From assembly GCF_001571775.1 (NCBI RefSeq), contig NZ_LRVM01000006.1, forward strand, positions 62,001-126,000: DNA of 64,000 bases. The letters are read 5' to 3'. Position numbers and translations under genes: made by a program. This DNA comes from Anaerotignum neopropionicum. GTDB lineage: Bacteria; Bacillota; Clostridia; Lachnospirales; Anaerotignaceae. Positions 44,433 to 53,124 of the stretch are shown here, piece by piece (the stretch's first letter is position 1; every line of letters starts with the position of its first letter). The notes under the pieces were generated by a model, which worked only from the letters and a program-made list of their open reading frames with translations, had not been told where the DNA came from and did not search any database.

Positions 44433-46097
44433 CTATAAATTCCCTTCCATGGCTGTTAAAACATTGCCATCCTCTACCACTACGCTATTTTCCTCCTTTC
44501 TAAAAACATGCTCCAAAAGCTCATCCACATTTTTTAATGGCACTACCGAAATACCTAAATTCAAATACGACTCTCGCCAATTTTCCTTAGGGATAAATGC
44601 TCTCTTTACCCCTGCATCAACTGCTGCCCCTAGCTTGTCTGGAACGCCGCCAACAGGCAAAACCTGCCCAAGTAACCCAATCTCTCCCGTTAGTGCAATT
44701 TCGCCATCTACCGCTACACCTGTAAAAGCGGAATATACGGCCAAAAACATTGCAATCCCCGCCGACGGCCCATCCACAGGAGTTCCTCCCGGAAAATTAA
44801 TGTGTACCTGATATGCATCCTTTGCAAACCCATATTTCTCTAAAACTGTCAAGACATTTTCCACAGAGCTGCGGGCATTGCTTTTACGCCGGCTAGAACG
44901 CTGCTTGCCCCGAATTTCCTCTTCTTCCACAATTCCCGTTACCGTTAAAAATCCCTTATCTGATTTTTGAACGGTTGCCTCAATTGCAAGTAGCGTGCCG
45001 CTGCCTCCTCCTTGTACAGCCATACCGTTGACCACGCCAATTTGAGCCTTTTTGCTTACTTTTCTGCGCAAAATCGGTTGATACCTCCCTGTTTCAGCCA
45101 CCCAATCCAAATCAGCAAACATAATCTTTCGATTCCCCTCCATTACTGCTAATGCCGACAGAGATTGAATAATATTCACCGTATCCCTTCCCCCCTGGGC
45201 ATAGCAGGCAATTTTTTGACAAAGACCTTCTTCATAGGGCAATCCACAGCGATCCAGACTGTTTCTCGCTATTTGCTCTACTGCTTTTTCGTCCAAGCTT
45301 TCAAAAAATATTTCTGTGCAGCGAGATCTGAGGGCAGGAGGAATATCAGAAGGATTTCTTGTTGTTGCTCCGATCAAACGAAAATCAGCGGGCATGCCTT
45401 TTTGAAAAATCTCATGAATATAAGATGGTATATTTTTGTTCTGCCTGCTATAATAGCTGCTTTGAAAACGAGCAATTCTGTCCTCCAACACCTTCAAAAG
45501 CTTGTTCATTTGCACTGGGTGCAGCTCTCCAATTTCATCTATAAATAAAACACCACCATGGGCCTCGCAAATTGCGCCGGGGCGTGGCTGAGGTATTCCC
45601 ATTTGGCCAAAAGCTCCAGCCCCTTGATAAATGGGATCATGCACAGACCCCATAAGGGGGTCTGCAATATTCCTTTCATCAAATTGAAGCGTGGTGGCAT
45701 CTATTTCAACGAATTTTGCAGTTTCCCAAAAAGGACACGCCTGTGTTTTCTTTGCCTCCTCTAAAATCAAACGGGCTGCCGCAGTTTTTCCAACCCCAGG
45801 TGGCCCGTATATTAAAATATGCTGTGGGTTTGGCCCGCATAAAGCCGTCCTTAATGCCTTAATTGCCTTTTCCTGCCCAACTATTTCAGCTAAACTCCTA
45901 GGTCGGGTTTGCTCTGACAAGGGTTCCGTCAGCTTACGATGTCGCATCTCCTCCAATTCCTCCAATTGCTTGAAGTTTTCATCTGAGGAAATACCACCTC
46001 CCAAGGGTTTTTTTCTACTTTTCGCAAAAAAATAATACGCACCCATTCCAAAAAATAGTAATTGTACTATGGTTAATACACTCCATCCGTTCACCAT
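44433..46097 (-). CDS. lonB: Lon-like protease LonB
   Basis: A 554-residue membrane-anchored relative of Lon that in B. subtilis is made in the forespore. It has one N-terminal helix (about 5-23) instead of the LON domain, then a strand RPRSLAEIVGQEKAI, Walker A GPPGVGKT, Walker B GGVLFIDEIGEL, and the protease domain with PVDGPSAGIAM (Ser) and LPVGGVPDKLGAA (Lys). AGGAGAT precedes the ATG at 46097. It lies upstream of lonA but separately transcribed; a weak SigF-like promoter is discussed in the findings. Confidence 0.95.
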   Translation of the reverse strand: MVNGWSVLTIVQLLFFGMGAYYFFAKSRKKPLGGGISSDENFKQLEELEEMRHRKLTEPLSEQTRPRSLAEIVGQEKAIKALRTALCGPNPQHILIYGPPGVGKTAAARLILEEAKKTQACPFWETAKFVEIDATTLQFDERNIADPLMGSVHDPIYQGAGAFGQMGIPQPRPGAICEAHGGVLFIDEIGELHPVQMNKLLKVLEDRIARFQSSYYSRQNKNIPSYIHEIFQKGMPADFRLIGATTRNPSDIPPALRSRCTEIFFESLDEKAVEQIARNSLDRCGLPYEEGLCQKIACYAQGGRDTVNIIQSLSALAVMEGNRKIMFADLDWVAETGRYQPILRRKVSKKAQIGVVNGMAVQGGGSGTLLAIEATVQKSDKGFLTVTGIVEEEEIRGKQRSSRRKSNARSSVENVLTVLEKYGFAKDAYQVHINFPGGTPVDGPSAGIAMFLAVYSAFTGVAVDGEIALTGEIGLLGQVLPVGGVPDKLGAAVDAGVKRAFIPKENWRESYLNLGISVVPLKNVDELLEHVFRKEENSVVVEDGNVLTAMEGNL

Positions 46098-46212
46098 ATC
46101 TCCTCCCATTTCTTTTGCTGGTAATAGTATCTCGTGAAAAATGGAATTTATCCGCCACAAACAAAAACTATCTATTTTTAGTAAAATTTACACAAAAAAA
46201 ATCAACATAAAA

Positions 46213-46250
46213 ATACACCCCCGATAAAAAACATCGGGGGTGTATGAAAA
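46213..46250 (-). terminator. Rho-independent terminator of tuf
   Basis: A perfect 13-bp stem, ATACACCCCCGAT with ATCGGGGGTGTAT, and a TTTTT tract on the minus strand, 23 nt after the tuf stop. Confidence 0.92.
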
Positions 46251-46272
46251 ATCACTGTAATGAATTAAAATC

Positions 46273-47466
46273 TTACTCTACGATTTCAATTACGGAACCA
46301 GCGCCTACTGTTCTGCCGCCTTCACGAATAGCAAAACGAAGACCCTGAGCCATAGCAACAGGTGTAATCAATTCGATACCCATTTCAACGTTGTCGCCAG
46401 GCATACACATTTCTGTGCCTTCAGGTAAGGAGATAACGCCTGTAACGTCAGTTGTTCTGAAGTAGAACTGAGGTCTGTAGTTGTTGAAGAAAGGAGTATG
46501 ACGGCCACCTTCTTCTTTGCTCAATACATAAACCTGAGCTTGGAATTTTGTATGAGGTGTAATGGAGCCGGGTTTCGCCAAAACCTGTCCTCTTTCGATT
46601 TCAGTTCTCTGAACACCACGGAGAAGTACACCAATGTTGTCACCAGCTTCAGCCTGATCCAAAAGTTTACGGAACATTTCAACGCCAGTTACAACAACTT
46701 TTCTGGTTTCTTCTGCCAAGCCAACGATTTCAACTTCTTCCTGAACCTTAACAACACCGCTTTCAACTCTACCAGTTGCAACAGTACCACGGCCTGTGAT
46801 GGAGAATACATCTTCTACAGGCATCAAGAAAGGCTTGTCAACGTCACGCTTAGGATTGGGAATATAAGCTTCAATTTCGTTGAACAAATCAACGATCTTG
46901 TCGCCCCAAGGGCCGCTAGGATCCTGAAGAGCCTGCAATGCAGAACCTCTGATGATGGGGATATCATCGCCAGGGAATTCATACTCGGAAAGAAGGTCTC
47001 TGATTTCCATTTCAACTAAGTCAAGAAGTTCTTCGTCATCAACCATGTCGCACTTATTCATAAATACAACAATATAAGGAACGCCTACCTGACGGGAAAG
47101 CAAAATGTGCTCTCTTGTCTGAGCCATAGGACCATCTGTTGCAGCAACAACCAAAATAGCGCCGTCCATCTGAGCAGCACCTGTGATCATATTCTTTACA
47201 TAGTCAGCATGTCCAGGGCAATCAACGTGAGCATAGTGTCTAACAGGTGTTTCATATTCAACGTGAGCTGTAGAGATTGTGATACCACGTTCTCTTTCTT
47301 CGGGAGCCTTGTCAATGTTATCGAAATCAACTGCTGCACCCAGCTGGTATCTTTCATACAGTGTCTTTGTGATCGCTGCTGTAAGAGTTGTTTTGCCGTG
47401 GTCAACGTGACCAATTGTACCAATATTAACATGAGGTTTGGTTCTTTCAAATTTTTGCTTTGCCAT
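46273..47466 (-). CDS. tuf: Elongation factor Tu
   Basis: Delivers aminoacyl-tRNA to the ribosome. 397 residues with GHVDHGKTT (G1), [17 protein letters not shown] (G3), NKCDMVDD (G4) and the three-domain layout ending VIEIVE. A strong ribosome-binding site AAAGGAGG is present. It is the last gene of the str block but also has its own promoter in the 177-nt gap after fusA. Confidence 0.99.
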   Translation of the reverse strand: MAKQKFERTKPHVNIGTIGHVDHGKTTLTAAITKTLYERYQLGAAVDFDNIDKAPEERERGITISTAHVEYETPVRHYAHVDCPGHADYVKNMITGAAQMDGAILVVAATDGPMAQTREHILLSRQVGVPYIVVFMNKCDMVDDEELLDLVEMEIRDLLSEYEFPGDDIPIIRGSALQALQDPSGPWGDKIVDLFNEIEAYIPNPKRDVDKPFLMPVEDVFSITGRGTVATGRVESGVVKVQEEVEIVGLAEETRKVVVTGVEMFRKLLDQAEAGDNIGVLLRGVQRTEIERGQVLAKPGSITPHTKFQAQVYVLSKEEGGRHTPFFNNYRPQFYFRTTDVTGVISLPEGTEMCMPGDNVEMGIELITPVAMAQGLRFAIREGGRTVGAGSVIEIVE

Positions 47467-47542
47467 TTTAAATTATCCTCCTTTGAGTTTTTGAAAATCT
47501 GTTGAGTTTAGTGCATTTACTGGAATGCACCTATCGATTTCA

Positions 47543-47571
47543 ATTATATTAGACTTCCTGTCTTTTTGCAA
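47543..47571 (-). promoter_or_regulatory. SigA promoter of tuf
   Basis: TTGCAA (47571-47566), 17 bp and TATAAT (47548-47543) on the minus strand, between fusA and tuf. Confidence 0.75.
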
Positions 47572-47643
47572 TACCAAATATCCATTCCATGGGCATTTTG
47601 GTATTTTTTCTTAGTAAAAAAGTCTTCCTTCTATGCGGAATTT

Positions 47644-49728
47644 TTACTGTTTCTTGCCTTCTAAAACCTTATCCTGAACAGACTTAGGGCATGGCTCATA
47701 ATGGTCAACTTCCATTACATAAGTACCGCGTCCCTGTGTTTTAGAACGAAGGTCTGTGGAGTAGCCAAACATTTCAGCCAAAGGTACAAAGGAATGAATT
47801 ACCTGTACACCGCTTCTAGCTTCCATGCCTTCGATACGACCACGACGAGAGTTGATGTCACCAATAACGTCACCCATATAATCCTCGGGAACGGATACTG
47901 TAACCTTCATAATAGGCTCCAAAAGAACAGCATCGCCTTTTCTCATTGCTTCCTTGAAAGCCATGGAACCAGCAATTTGGTAAGCTGTTTCGGAGGAGTC
48001 AACTTCATGGTAAGAACCATCGTAAACTTCTGCCTTAACACCCAAAACGGGATAGCCACCTAAAATACCGCTCTGCATTGCCTGCTGAATACCTTTATCA
48101 ATTGCGGGGATATATTCCTTAGGAATAGAACCACCAACTGTAGCATTTACAAATTCATAATTGTGTTCTGCATCTGTACCAATAGGGAAGAAGCGAACCT
48201 TACAATGACCATACTGTCCACGACCACCGGACTGACGTACGAATTTACCTTCAACATCAACAGCCTTACGGAAGGTTTCCTTATAGGATACCTGAGGTGC
48301 ACCAACGTTTGCCTCTACCTTGAATTCTCTCAGCAGACGGTCAACAATGATTTCCAAGTGCAGCTCGCCCATACCAGCGATGATTGTCTGTCCTGTTTCA
48401 GCGTTTGTATATGTCTTGAAAGTAGGATCTTCTTCAGCCAATTTAGCCAATGCAATACCCATTTTATCTCTGCCTGCTTTTGTTTTAGGTTCAATTGCAA
48501 CTTCGATAACGGGCTCAGGGAATACCATGGATTCCAGAATAACTTCATGATCCTCATCACAGATGGTATCGCCTGTTGTTGTCAGCTTAAATCCAACCGC
48601 CGCCGCAATATCACCGGAGTAAACCTTTTCGATTTCCTCTCTGTGGTTCGCGTGCATTTGGAGGATACGGCCAACACGTTCTTTTTTGCCCTTTGTAGAG
48701 TTATGAACATAAGTGCCGGAATCCAAGGTACCAGAGTACACACGGAAGAATGCCAGCTTTCCTACGAAAGGATCATTCATAATCTTAAATGCCAAAGCGG
48801 AGAAAGGCTCTTCATCAGAAGAATGTCTTTCAATCTCTTCCCCTGTATCGGGATCAGTACCCTTAATGGCAGGAATATCCACAGGCGCGGGCATATATTC
48901 AATAACACCGTCCAGTAATTTCTGAACGCCTTTGTTTCTGTATGCGGAACCGCAGAATACAGGAACTAAATCGCAGTTAATGCAAGCCTTACGCATTGCT
49001 GCCTTCAGCTGTTCTACGGTAGGTTCTTCCCCATCCAAATACATCATCATCAGTTCTTCATCGGTTTCAGCAACCGTTTCAACCAACATTTGTCTGTATT
49101 CTTCAGCCTTTTCTTTCATGTTTTCGGGAATTTCCTGTTCGTCAACTTCTTTCCCCAAATCGTCTTCATAGATGAAAGCATGCATATTTAATAAGTCAAT
49201 AACACCTACAAATTCGCTTTCAGCGCCGATAGGCAGCTGCATTGCTACGGGTGTACAGCCCAATCTTTTTTTCATCATATCAAGAACATTGTAAAAATCA
49301 GCACCCATGATATCCATTTTGTTTACAAATGCCATTCTGGGTACATTATAGTTATCCGCCTGACGCCATACTGTTTCAGACTGAGGTTCAACGCCGCCCT
49401 TTGCGCAAAATACGCAAACAGCACCATCCAATACACGCAAAGAACGTTCAACTTCTACTGTAAAGTCAACGTGTCCGGGTGTATCAATGATATTGATTCT
49501 GTTATCATTCCAATGACAGGTCGTAGCAGCTGAAGTAATGGTGATACCTCTTTCCTGCTCCTGCTCCATCCAGTCCATCGTCGCTGTACCCTCATGAGTA
49601 TCACCGATTTTGTAGTTACGGCCTGTATAAAACAAAATACGTTCTGTCAGAGTAGTCTTACCTGCGTCGATATGAGCCATAATACCGATGTTTCTGGTCT
49701 GCTCCAGCGGAAATGCTCTTTTTGCCAC
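47644..49728 (-). CDS. fusA: Elongation factor G
   Basis: Ribosomal translocase and recycling GTPase. 694 residues with [26 protein letters not shown] and NKMD, followed by domains II-V. The start codon is GTG with GGAGG upstream. It follows rpsG by 120 nt. No second EF-G is visible here. Confidence 0.99.
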   Translation of the reverse strand: MAKRAFPLEQTRNIGIMAHIDAGKTTLTERILFYTGRNYKIGDTHEGTATMDWMEQEQERGITITSAATTCHWNDNRINIIDTPGHVDFTVEVERSLRVLDGAVCVFCAKGGVEPQSETVWRQADNYNVPRMAFVNKMDIMGADFYNVLDMMKKRLGCTPVAMQLPIGAESEFVGVIDLLNMHAFIYEDDLGKEVDEQEIPENMKEKAEEYRQMLVETVAETDEELMMMYLDGEEPTVEQLKAAMRKACINCDLVPVFCGSAYRNKGVQKLLDGVIEYMPAPVDIPAIKGTDPDTGEEIERHSSDEEPFSALAFKIMNDPFVGKLAFFRVYSGTLDSGTYVHNSTKGKKERVGRILQMHANHREEIEKVYSGDIAAAVGFKLTTTGDTICDEDHEVILESMVFPEPVIEVAIEPKTKAGRDKMGIALAKLAEEDPTFKTYTNAETGQTIIAGMGELHLEIIVDRLLREFKVEANVGAPQVSYKETFRKAVDVEGKFVRQSGGRGQYGHCKVRFFPIGTDAEHNYEFVNATVGGSIPKEYIPAIDKGIQQAMQSGILGGYPVLGVKAEVYDGSYHEVDSSETAYQIAGSMAFKEAMRKGDAVLLEPIMKVTVSVPEDYMGDVIGDINSRRGRIEGMEARSGVQVIHSFVPLAEMFGYSTDLRSKTQGRGTYVMEVDHYEPCPKSVQDKVLEGKKQ

Positions 49729-49848
49729 GCTTTACTCCTCCTTTGTTGTCCTTCATTATAAAACCAAACGAAAGGGTTTAGGCGCATTTTGTAAAAAATG
49801 CACCATGAAAATAGTCTTTCCCAAACCCCTTGTATCCATTCCTTTTTA

Positions 49849-50319
49849 TTACCACTTGAAATGGGAGAAAGCCTTGTTTGCATCTGCCATTTTGTGTGTT
49901 TCGTCTTTCTTCTTGCAAGCACCACCGGCATTGCTTAATGCATCGACAAGTTCACCTGCCAAACGATCAACCATGGTTTTTTCGCCACGTTTTCTGGAAT
50001 AAATGGTTAACCAGCGAAGACCCAGTGTCTGGCGTCTTTCGGGTCTAACTTCCATAGGAACCTGATAAGTTGCACCACCAACACGGCGTGCTTTTACTTC
50101 CAATACAGGCATGATATTGCCCAAAGCTTCTTCAAAAGCCTCCAAAGCTTCTTTACCTGTCTTTTCTGCTACTTTGTCGAATGCACCATAAACGATCTTT
50201 TCGGCAACACCTTTTTTACCATCCAGCATAATGCTGTTGATCAGCTTTGTTACAAGCTTACTATTGTAAACTGGGTCTGCTAAAACTTCTCTTTTCGCAA
50301 CATGTCCTTTTCTTGGCAC
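49849..50319 (-). CDS. rpsG: 30S ribosomal protein S7
   Basis: Primary 16S rRNA-binding protein that starts assembly of the 30S head. 156 residues beginning [20 protein letters not shown], with [20 protein letters not shown] in the conserved loop. AAGGAGG precedes the ATG. The 148-nt gap after rpsL is structured and may be an S7 feedback site. Confidence 0.99.
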   Translation of the reverse strand: MPRKGHVAKREVLADPVYNSKLVTKLINSIMLDGKKGVAEKIVYGAFDKVAEKTGKEALEAFEEALGNIMPVLEVKARRVGGATYQVPMEVRPERRQTLGLRWLTIYSRKRGEKTMVDRLAGELVDALSNAGGACKKKDETHKMADANKAFSHFKW

Positions 50320-50360
50320 GATTCTTCCCTCCTTAATGAATAATGATATTCTCGGTACTT

Positions 50361-50450
50361 CACGAGTCTATACCTCGTGTTTTCATGCCTTACCACTCAA
50401 CTTATATCTCGTCTAAGCAATCGCAGATTGTATTGATCTGTATAAGGCAT
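50361..50450 (-). promoter_or_regulatory. Structured rpsL-rpsG intercistronic RNA, possible S7 binding site
   Basis: An 8-bp closing stem (ATGCCTTA with TAAGGCAT, 50443-50450 and 50385-50392) encloses a CAGAT/ATCTG hairpin, and a CACGAG/CTCGTG hairpin follows before rpsG. In E. coli, S7 represses its operon through a structure in this same gap; a similar role here is inference. Confidence 0.5.
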
Positions 50451-50467
50451 TTCTTAATTTCAATATA

Positions 50468-50896
50468 TTACTTCTTTGCTTTTGCAGCTTTAGGGCGTTT
50501 TGCGCCGTATTTGGATCTAGCCTGCATTCTCTTTGCAACGCCTGCTGTATCCAAAGTACCTCTAACGATGTGGTAACGCACACCGGGAAGATCCTTTACT
50601 CTACCGCCTCTGATCAAAACAACACTATGTTCCTGAAGGTTATGGCCTTCACCGGGAATATAAGCTGTTACTTCAATACCGTTGGAAAGACGAACTCTGG
50701 CGATCTTTCTGAGCGCGGAGTTAGGCTTCTTAGGTGTGGAAGTCTTAACTGCTGTACATACACCACGTTTCTGAGGAGAAGAAACATCTGTCGCTTTTTT
50801 GCGCAGAGAGTTTAAACCTTTCTGCAAAGCGGGTGCTGTTGATTTTTTCTCTACGGTCTGTCTACCTTTTCTTACTAACTGATTAAACGTAGGCAT
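50468..50896 (-). CDS. rpsL: 30S ribosomal protein S12
   Basis: Decoding-site protein of the small subunit. 142 residues beginning [12 protein letters not shown]. The streptomycin-determining loops are wild type: [11 protein letters not shown] (Lys of the PKKP loop) and [13 protein letters not shown]. The ATG at 50896 follows AAGGAGG; the ATG at 50905 lies too close to it. It is first gene of the rpsL-rpsG-fusA unit, with its own promoter upstream. Confidence 0.99.
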   Translation of the reverse strand: MPTFNQLVRKGRQTVEKKSTAPALQKGLNSLRKKATDVSSPQKRGVCTAVKTSTPKKPNSALRKIARVRLSNGIEVTAYIPGEGHNLQEHSVVLIRGGRVKDLPGVRYHIVRGTLDTAGVAKRMQARSKYGAKRPKAAKAKK

Positions 50897-51140
50897 TAAT
50901 TGCACCTCCTTATAAAAAATAATACGATCTGCTCTTGCAATAATTTTGCCTTTTTAATGTCCAATTAGGGGCACGCTTAGAAAAGCCCATAATTTTAGAC
51001 ACTAGAAAATTTTATCACCCGATTCACGAAAAGTCAAGGTTTTTTATAAAATAGCAAACTATTTTTACAATGATTACTTAATTTTTACAATTTGTAAACC
51101 TATAGTAATTTTTCTTATAAACAACAAATAAACAACAAAA
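50897..51140 (-). promoter_or_regulatory. rpsL promoter and leader
   Basis: TTGACT (51037-51032), 17 bp and TAAAAT (51014-51009) with an extended TGA. The leader of about 105 nt carries partial inverted repeats (GTGTC/GGACA and GGGC/GCCC) and no ORF. This makes rpsL-rpsG-fusA transcriptionally independent of rpoBC. Confidence 0.85.
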
Positions 51141-51143
51141 TTA

Positions 51144-51190
51144 AAAAGATGCCGATAACGTCCTCCAAGTTCGCCGTCTGCATCTTTTTT
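51144..51190 (-). terminator. Terminator at the end of the rpoC-rpsL island
   Basis: AAAGATGC and GCATCTTT arms around GACGG/CCGTC-like inner pairing, with T runs on both sides, overlapping the last codon of the gene ending at 51189. Confidence 0.75.
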
Positions 51191-51575
51191 ATCTTAACCA
51201 TAGACTATTCGCTTTTATCTGTATTGCTTGAATTGCTTTTAGGGGATTTTTCTTTTGGCTGTCATCTTTCCATGCATCCTTCCATAATTCTCGAAACCAT
51301 GGAACCAGCAGCATGGAAAATCTTATTAAGGAAATGCACATCGTAAATACAGCGAAAGCAAAAATGCACATGACGTATCCTAAACTACTATCTAACAACG
51401 AGAGCCCTAAACCCTCCACATAAACGGCATCAACTTTTTTATATGCAAGAAAACAAAATATGATAATTGCAATCTGAAGAGCTGTAATCAACAATTCATA
51501 AATAACAATATGTTTTTTCAGAATTGTTCCCCTATCTTCTTTTGACATTTCTCTAATATTACCATTTTTGCTCAT
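51189..51575 (-). CDS. Small membrane protein of unknown function (island gene 3)
   Basis: A 128-residue protein I do not recognise. A polar N-terminus is followed by two hydrophobic helices (about 28-50 and 66-90, the second rich in Cys, Phe and Met). The Trp/Lys-rich tail (WFRELWKDAWKDD, then KAIQAIQIKANSLW) could form an amphipathic helix. AAGGAG precedes the ATG at 51575. It is the last gene of the island between rpoC and rpsL, and a terminator overlaps its stop. Confidence 0.7.
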   Translation of the reverse strand: MSKNGNIREMSKEDRGTILKKHIVIYELLITALQIAIIIFCFLAYKKVDAVYVEGLGLSLLDSSLGYVMCIFAFAVFTMCISLIRFSMLLVPWFRELWKDAWKDDSQKKNPLKAIQAIQIKANSLWLR

Positions 51576-51756
51576 AGCTTTTTCTCCTTGCATAAGTATA
51601 GGCTTTCGAAAAAAAAACAAATTTCAAAAAGCCATAGGGTAAAGTATTCTACATAGTATCATTCTCAAAAAATATGCCCTAAAGACCCCCTTACCATAAC
51701 GGATGCATCAAATTATTCAGATAACAAGCATTTCATTTTTTAAATTTATAATACCA

Positions 51757-52074
51757 CTAATCTTTTTTCTGTGTTTGCTCTAGATACATTATGTAAAAGC
51801 CATATAGGAAAGCACCCGAAAGACAGCCAATTGTCTGCATTTTACTAAATGATCCCTTTATACTTAAAAAAAGCAGAGCGATAAATGCACTCCTTAATAC
51901 TCGTAAACTCCATTTTAAATCACTTCTATTTTTAAAATAAATTTCATAAATAATAATTTCCAGAAAATAAAGGAATATAAATACTTTTGCAAGTTGAGGA
52001 TTAAGTATCGAATTATAATATAACAATAAATTCACTAGGATTAAAAAGAAAATTGCGTACCAAGTTTTTTTCAT
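51757..52074 (-). CDS. Small membrane protein of unknown function (island gene 2)
   Basis: A 105-residue, strongly hydrophobic protein with three to four predicted helices (about 5-21, 28-46, 58-72 and 82-97) and a charged C-terminus QTQKKD. A GGGGAG site precedes the ATG. It lies between the frameshifted secreted-protein gene and a second membrane-protein gene on the same strand. Composition is very AT-rich. No family is recognised; an immunity or transport role is only a guess from context. Confidence 0.65.
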   Translation of the reverse strand: MKKTWYAIFFLILVNLLLYYNSILNPQLAKVFIFLYFLEIIIYEIYFKNRSDLKWSLRVLRSAFIALLFLSIKGSFSKMQTIGCLSGAFLYGFYIMYLEQTQKKD

Positions 52075-52176
52075 AACATTCTCCCCATTAAATAAGCAAT
52101 ATTGCGATTTGTATTTATTTTTTAAATATCTATAACTTACTTATAATTACATTATATGTTGTTATTTGTCAAACAA

Positions 52177-52226
52177 CCTTAGAAAGGAAACCCCTGAAGT
52201 TCATCTTTGTCTTCAAAGGTTTCCTA
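52177..52226 (-). terminator. Hairpin after the frameshifted secreted-protein gene
   Basis: GGAAACC with TGAAG pairs with CTTCA and GGTTTCC across a short loop. The T tract on the minus strand is weak (TTTCTAAGG), so termination may be partial. Confidence 0.55.
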
Positions 52227-52238
52227 AACCAAACTATT

Positions 52239-52873
52239 TCATCTGAAAATTACAGTGGCTCCATCATAATATTGGGCATACGGGTGAGATTTCCATAGTA
52301 AAACAATCTTTGCTATTGCAGTAGCATCTTCTGTTACGCAACAATAAGCTCCACCAGCGTCTACGATGTTATTATATATAATATTATCTTCTACATACAT
52401 GTCAAAACCAAACATTACACCTAAAGTTGCATTAATCAACCCAACACCTATCACAGATAACCATTCTGTAAAACTCTGGCTTATAGGTTTTCTCGCAATA
52501 ACCCTATTGTATTCATCTTGAGAAAGGTATGTATTTGTCATTTCAACCTTTGTTCCTAAGTAGTTTTTGTAGTAAATAACCCCACCATTTGAAAAATAAG
52601 CACTTTTTTTGTACTTGCTTTCATCAAACTATTAGTTGTCGGACTATTATTATACATATCATTAATCATTTGCTCATAAATCGAATAAAATTTTTCAGCA
52701 TTTTGATCTTTTAATTGCTGATCAACTAAAGCCAACATCTCCTCTTTCTGTATTTGCTGATCTCCATTTCCTAATTTATTTGCATCTCCTATCTCGGCAA
52801 ATGCTGTTCCCGAAGAACCTAGCACGATAGTACAACATATTAATGCACTTAAAAACTTTTTTAGATTTTTCAT
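52239..52873 (-). pseudogene. Frameshifted gene for a secreted protein (island gene 1)
   Basis: Two adjacent reading frames form one gene. The 5' frame (from 52873) encodes a signal peptide, MKNLKKFLSALICCTIVLGS with likely cleavage after AFA, then a Gln/Asn-rich helical region up to STKK. The 3' frame continues as SAYFSNGGVIYYKNYLG, then TNTYLSQDEY, and ends YYDGATVIFR at 52239. They join by a -1 shift at a run of seven A residues (52610-52604), in-frame if the run had eight. The joined product would be about 200 residues and secreted. I recognise no family. A true mutation, an on/off homopolymer, slippage decoding or a sequencing error are all possible. Confidence 0.75.
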
Positions 52874-52893
52874 TTTTTGTAACCTACTTTAAA

Positions 52894-52920
52894 ACTATAC
52901 TCTAACTTGAATCATGTCAA
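52894..52920 (-). promoter_or_regulatory. Possible proximal promoter of the secreted-protein gene
   Basis: TTGACA (52920-52915) and TATAGT (52899-52894) on the minus strand are only 15 bp apart; a 17-bp spacing would give TAGTTT. The hexamers are good but the spacing is not. Confidence 0.4.
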
Positions 52921-52954
52921 TTCTTTTATTCAATTCTTAAAAACATTGTGCACA

Positions 52955-52970
52955 TTACTTTCGAAAGTAA
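52955..52970. repeat. Perfect 16-bp palindrome upstream of the secreted-protein gene
   Basis: TTACTTTCGAAAGTAA is fully self-complementary. It begins at the last base of the -10 hexamer of the MerR-type promoter and covers its expected start site, so it could be a repressor site or a 5' mRNA hairpin. Confidence 0.65.
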
Positions 52971-53000
52971 GTATACCCCCTCCCCGGTTTACAAAGTCAA
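52970..53000 (-). promoter_or_regulatory. MerR-type promoter with 19-bp spacer
   Basis: TTGACT (53000-52995) and TATACT (52975-52970) on the minus strand are 19 bp apart. Within and next to the spacer lies an imperfect inverted repeat, GTAAACC and GGTATAC, around a G-rich centre. An over-long spacer with a dyad between the hexamers is the hallmark of promoters activated by MerR-family regulators. No merR gene is in the window. Confidence 0.6.
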
Positions 53001-53080
53001 CCACATTATGTCGACAAAAATTTACATGTAATTCCTTCTTCTATTGAAATTCAAGAAACCATTCATAATTTAATTCTCCA

Positions 53081-53120
53081 TAAAAAAGCCCCCCACCGTC
53101 AAGGTGAGGGACCAAAAAAA
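53081..53120 (-). terminator. Rho-independent terminator of rpoBC
   Basis: On the minus strand CCCTCACC pairs with GGTGGGGGG, followed by a CTTTTTT tract, a few bases after the rpoC stop. Confidence 0.9.
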
Positions 53121-53124
53121 TCCG

